NCBI GenBank assembly: GCA_910574835.1
Contig: CAJTDE010000040.1
Coordinates: forward strand, 1 to 35,038
Source of the DNA: Clostridia bacterium
GTDB lineage: Bacteria > Bacillota > Clostridia > Lachnospirales > Lachnospiraceae
Reading direction: 5' to 3'
DNA: 35,038 nucleotides
Part shown: in pieces, positions 32,860-35,038 of the stretch
Position numbering within the stretch: position 1 is the stretch's first letter
Layout of the letters: each line of letters begins with the position of its first letter
The notes under the pieces: generated by a model
Databases searched by the model: none
Told to the model about the DNA's origin: nothing
What the model saw: the letters and a program-made list of their open reading frames with translations, nothing else
Made by a program: the position numbers and the translations under genes

Positions 32860-34221
32860 TCAGATCCCCCCCTTTCCGTACAGCTTTGCACCCTCAAAGG
32901 GGAAACTGGTTATAATCCGCTCAATTGTCCCATCCTTTTCGTTGAACAGTACATCCATATAGTAAAACCCGTAGCCCCAGAACATGTCATCAATCCGGCC
33001 CAACAGATGCCTGTCGTTTTCAGCCAGCTCCTCCACGCTTATGGTAGGTTTCCCATGAGAGTCTTTTCTGCGTGTGCTCGTAATACGGCAGAAATAAATA
33101 AAATCATTTCCATACATATGGCAGGTTTCACGTAACAGCTTGGCGAGCTCTTTATGCTCGTTGTCGCCAAAGACAGTTTTACCTGTAGGATTGTCTGTTA
33201 CCAGCTTGTCTGCATAGATATCCGTATCCAGGTAGGGAGGGTCAATTATAAAGATGGTATTCCTGTCTTTCTTATGCTTTCTTACAAGAGCGAGAATGTC
33301 CATCCCACAAATCACGGTCTTTTCCAGTCGCTCATGGAGAGGGCGGATGGCAGTCAGTGTTTTCCGGTATGAATTAGAACATTTGAATGCACTGCCATCA
33401 TTCCAGACGGACATCAGGTTTAAGTACAGAAAACGGGCGGTTGCGGAAACATCGATTCCGCATCCGTTCAGACTACTGCTGCCATTTCTGGATTTTTCAT
33501 CTTCTTTCAGTTTCTCAAAAACTTCTTCGTTTTCATACTCAGAGAATATTTTCAGAAATGGCGTTGCCAGACAAAGCATTTCCAGAAGAAGCCCATTTGC
33601 ATTTTTCTTTAATGCTTTGTACAGGTTTACTTTTCTGAGATCCTTATCATTAATGATTTCATTAAAAGCAACACGGAAGTTTGCAAAGATACCCAGTGCA
33701 CCGACACAGGGTTCAATGCTTGTTGCCCATACTTTATTGGAGGTTTCAAAAATATGACGGATCGCAGCCTGCATGGCCTGGTTCCACTTGCTCCCTGGAA
33801 TACGCAGAAGATGCATGGAGGTGTCAGCAGTCCTCTTTGCCAGAGGCAAGAAATTATTTCCTGGTGAATAGGGAAGTGCAGGTACTTTTCCGGAGAGATA
33901 GAGCATGTTTGACAGCATAATGGTGACGGTGTCGGAAAAAGAATTTTCCCCCTGGTACTTTTTTTGTATAATTTTCTTAAGAACTTTCGGGATGCGGACA
34001 GAGCAGGTCCTGGTTACATTTCTTTCTTCTATTGAAAGAATCTGGTGCAGGGTAAAATCGTCCATCCGTTCTCCGAACGAAGAGACTGTGAGGAAGTCCA
34101 GCAAGCAGCTGTTGATAGCTTCAGACCGGTTGTCTGTGCCGTAAGCCTTGAGTACAAGATCCACCAGGGCAACCGGTAGTGTAATGGTTGTAGCTTTGAC
34201 TAAGTTATCATTTTTATTCAT
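32860..34221 (-). CDS. D12-class adenine-N6 DNA methyltransferase-like protein with two ribbon-helix-helix motifs
   Basis: The product is 453 residues. ATG at 34221 has AGGAG 9 bases upstream; a GTG at 34245 would overlap that site and is rejected. Two ribbon-helix-helix-like segments are visible: TTITLPVALVDLVLKAYG with NRSEAINSCLLDFL (11-44), and CSVRIPKVLKKII with SFSDTVTIMLSNML (73-107). Then come D12/Dam-type methylase motifs: IPGSKWNQ (141-148), EPCVGALGIF (170-179), NDKD (191-194) and catalytic DPPY (327-330). It would methylate adenine in DNA, with the N-terminus binding a specific operator or target. The motif I spacing is unusual, so activity is not certain. It is coupled to the integrase. 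No restriction enzyme gene is visible. Confidence 0.82.
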   Translation of the reverse strand: MNKNDNLVKATTITLPVALVDLVLKAYGTDNRSEAINSCLLDFLTVSSFGERMDDFTLHQILSIEERNVTRTCSVRIPKVLKKIIQKKYQGENSFSDTVTIMLSNMLYLSGKVPALPYSPGNNFLPLAKRTADTSMHLLRIPGSKWNQAMQAAIRHIFETSNKVWATSIEPCVGALGIFANFRVAFNEIINDKDLRKVNLYKALKKNANGLLLEMLCLATPFLKIFSEYENEEVFEKLKEDEKSRNGSSSLNGCGIDVSATARFLYLNLMSVWNDGSAFKCSNSYRKTLTAIRPLHERLEKTVICGMDILALVRKHKKDRNTIFIIDPPYLDTDIYADKLVTDNPTGKTVFGDNEHKELAKLLRETCHMYGNDFIYFCRITSTRRKDSHGKPTISVEELAENDRHLLGRIDDMFWGYGFYYMDVLFNEKDGTIERIITSFPFEGAKLYGKGGI

Positions 34222-34450
34222 GAGTGTTAACTCCTTTCTGCCCACTCTGGGCGAAAAAATTTGTTAAAACCCATAATTCAGATCGCTGGCAGACTAATGG
34301 ACGGCAAACCAAAGATCCTACAATCCATTCATATAGTGTCAAAAACCCCCATCTTGCCCGTTCCCGGTGCAATATAGGGGGGTTAGGACCTGTTTCGTGG
34401 ACAGGCCAGCCATATAAGCGTGAAATATAGCCGAGATTTTTGGCCATTTG
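34222..34450. other. Upstream region of the methylase-integrase pair
   Basis: It holds the ribosome site of the methylase and a small CCTG/CAGG hairpin around 34389-34405. I find no clear minus-strand promoter and no convincing gene. Together with the array that follows it forms an 817-bp stretch without genes. Confidence 0.4.
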
Positions 34451-34846
34451 GTGAATGGATTTTGCCATATAAAAACCCGGTTTTGTCAGTAAAGGGGGAT
34501 AAAATTTCCCAGGAAGTGTACGTGGGGGATGCCGGAGAGGGTTCGGATTTGTAATTTTTGAGAGAATGATTCCGGAGATTTTTGTAGTGGGAGACTGTGC
34601 CGGAAAGGTAGATTTTGTAATTTGTCCCGGAGAAAAAAGCCGGGTTTTGTAATTTTATCTGGGATAGAAAAGCCGTCTTTTGTAATTGTGGATTATGGGA
34701 AATGATATGGATTTGTAGTGGTGCTGTGAAATAAAAGGCGTGAAAATGTAATTTTAGGGATGTCTGAAAAGAGCGGATCTGTAATGTCCGGACCAGGGCC
34801 TGGAAAAGAAAATGTGGTGGAAAGTGTCGGCCAGCCTGCACTGCAG
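34451..34846. repeat. Degenerate tandem array with 33-bp period
   Basis: A core TTTGTA(A/G)T recurs with its GTA at 34551, 34584, 34617, 34649, 34682, 34715, 34748 and 34781: spacings 33, 33, 32, 33, 33, 33, 33. Weaker members continue the phase at 34814 (GTGGT), 34518 (GTACG), 34485 (GTCAG) and 34451 (GTGAA). Between cores the sequence varies, with a purine-rich centre and often (C/G)CGG before the T-run. Read on the plus strand each unit gives 11 codons starting V-I or V-V, but stops and the 32-bp unit break any long frame. Confidence 0.8.
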
Positions 34847-35038
34847 ACACGCTGCCAGTCTGGCTTTTTATGCCTTATGTGCCAGAAAAGATACGGAAAA
34901 GGGCACAAAAAAAGGACATCCTCCCGTTAACGGAAACTTAGAGTATAATTATCATTGGCAAAAATAAAGGGAAGAGATCGAAACCTCTTCCCAATCATAC
35001 AGATTTCGCTTATGATTGAGTTTGCGAATAAACAAAGA
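34847..35038. other. Terminal region with hairpins and a possible -10 box
   Basis: No gene is seen. GGGAAGAG (34969-34976) pairs with CTCTTCCC (34985-34992), and AATCATA (34993-34999) with TATGATT (35011-35017). TATAAT at 34944-34949 lacks a good -35. The window ends here, so the next gene may begin outside it. Confidence 0.45.

Noticed and set aside
34451-34846. CRISPR array
   Set aside because: The period is 33 bp with only about 8-10 conserved bases, too short for repeat plus spacer, and there are no cas genes nearby.
34383-34850. Minus-strand open frame of 155 codons across the 33-bp array
   Set aside because: It has no ribosome site and its apparent 11-residue repeat only mirrors the DNA repeat. 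The 32-bp unit changes the phase of the residues, which argues against selection for this protein.

Overview
The window looks like a Gram-positive Clostridia chromosome, most likely Lachnospiraceae. The grounds are a gap-pgk-tpi glycolytic cluster, a PdaA-type deacetylase, a lipoprotein peptide-binding protein with a classic lipobox, strong AGGAGG-type ribosome sites, consensus TTGACA/TATAAT promoters, an IS66 remnant and an AAA-ATPase/PD-(D/E)XK protein of a kind common in that group. The genus cannot be fixed from the sequence alone.

Layout. 1-560 is the right end of an IS66-family element. 764-2461 encodes an AAA-ATPase-like/nuclease protein and converges on a PHP histidinol-phosphatase; a 210-bp near-perfect inverted repeat lies between them. 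4035-7466 is gap, pgk, tpiA with clear promoter and terminators. 7751-8821 is an M24 aminopeptidase. 9449-16300 is an oligopeptide ABC transporter, oppB-oppC-oppD-oppF-oppA, with a cyclophilin as last gene; three tandem structured hairpins sit between oppC and oppD.

16450-23910 is an AT-rich accessory island: an orphan antitoxin-like gene, then three tightly packed genes (a Ser/Thr kinase fused to an Upf1/Dna2-like helicase, a winged-helix/PLD-nuclease-like protein, and a protein with a degenerate kinase domain), then a dead HicB antitoxin gene. This cassette has the hallmarks of a phage-defence system, and I do not match it to a named one. A pdaA-like deacetylase follows on the minus strand, then a four-gene plus-strand run: iron alcohol dehydrogenase, MATE transporter, Sua5 tRNA-threonylcarbamoylation enzyme, GT-C-like membrane protein.

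31160-31480 holds two divergent leucine tRNAs (anticodons AAG and CAG). Beyond them lies a minus-strand pair, a D12-class adenine methylase with two ribbon-helix-helix motifs and a tyrosine integrase, probably one edge of an integrated element. Upstream of that pair, 34451-34846 is a degenerate tandem array with a strict 33-bp period. The three strongest leads are the kinase-helicase/PLD/pseudokinase cassette, the covarying oppC-oppD hairpins and the 33-bp array.
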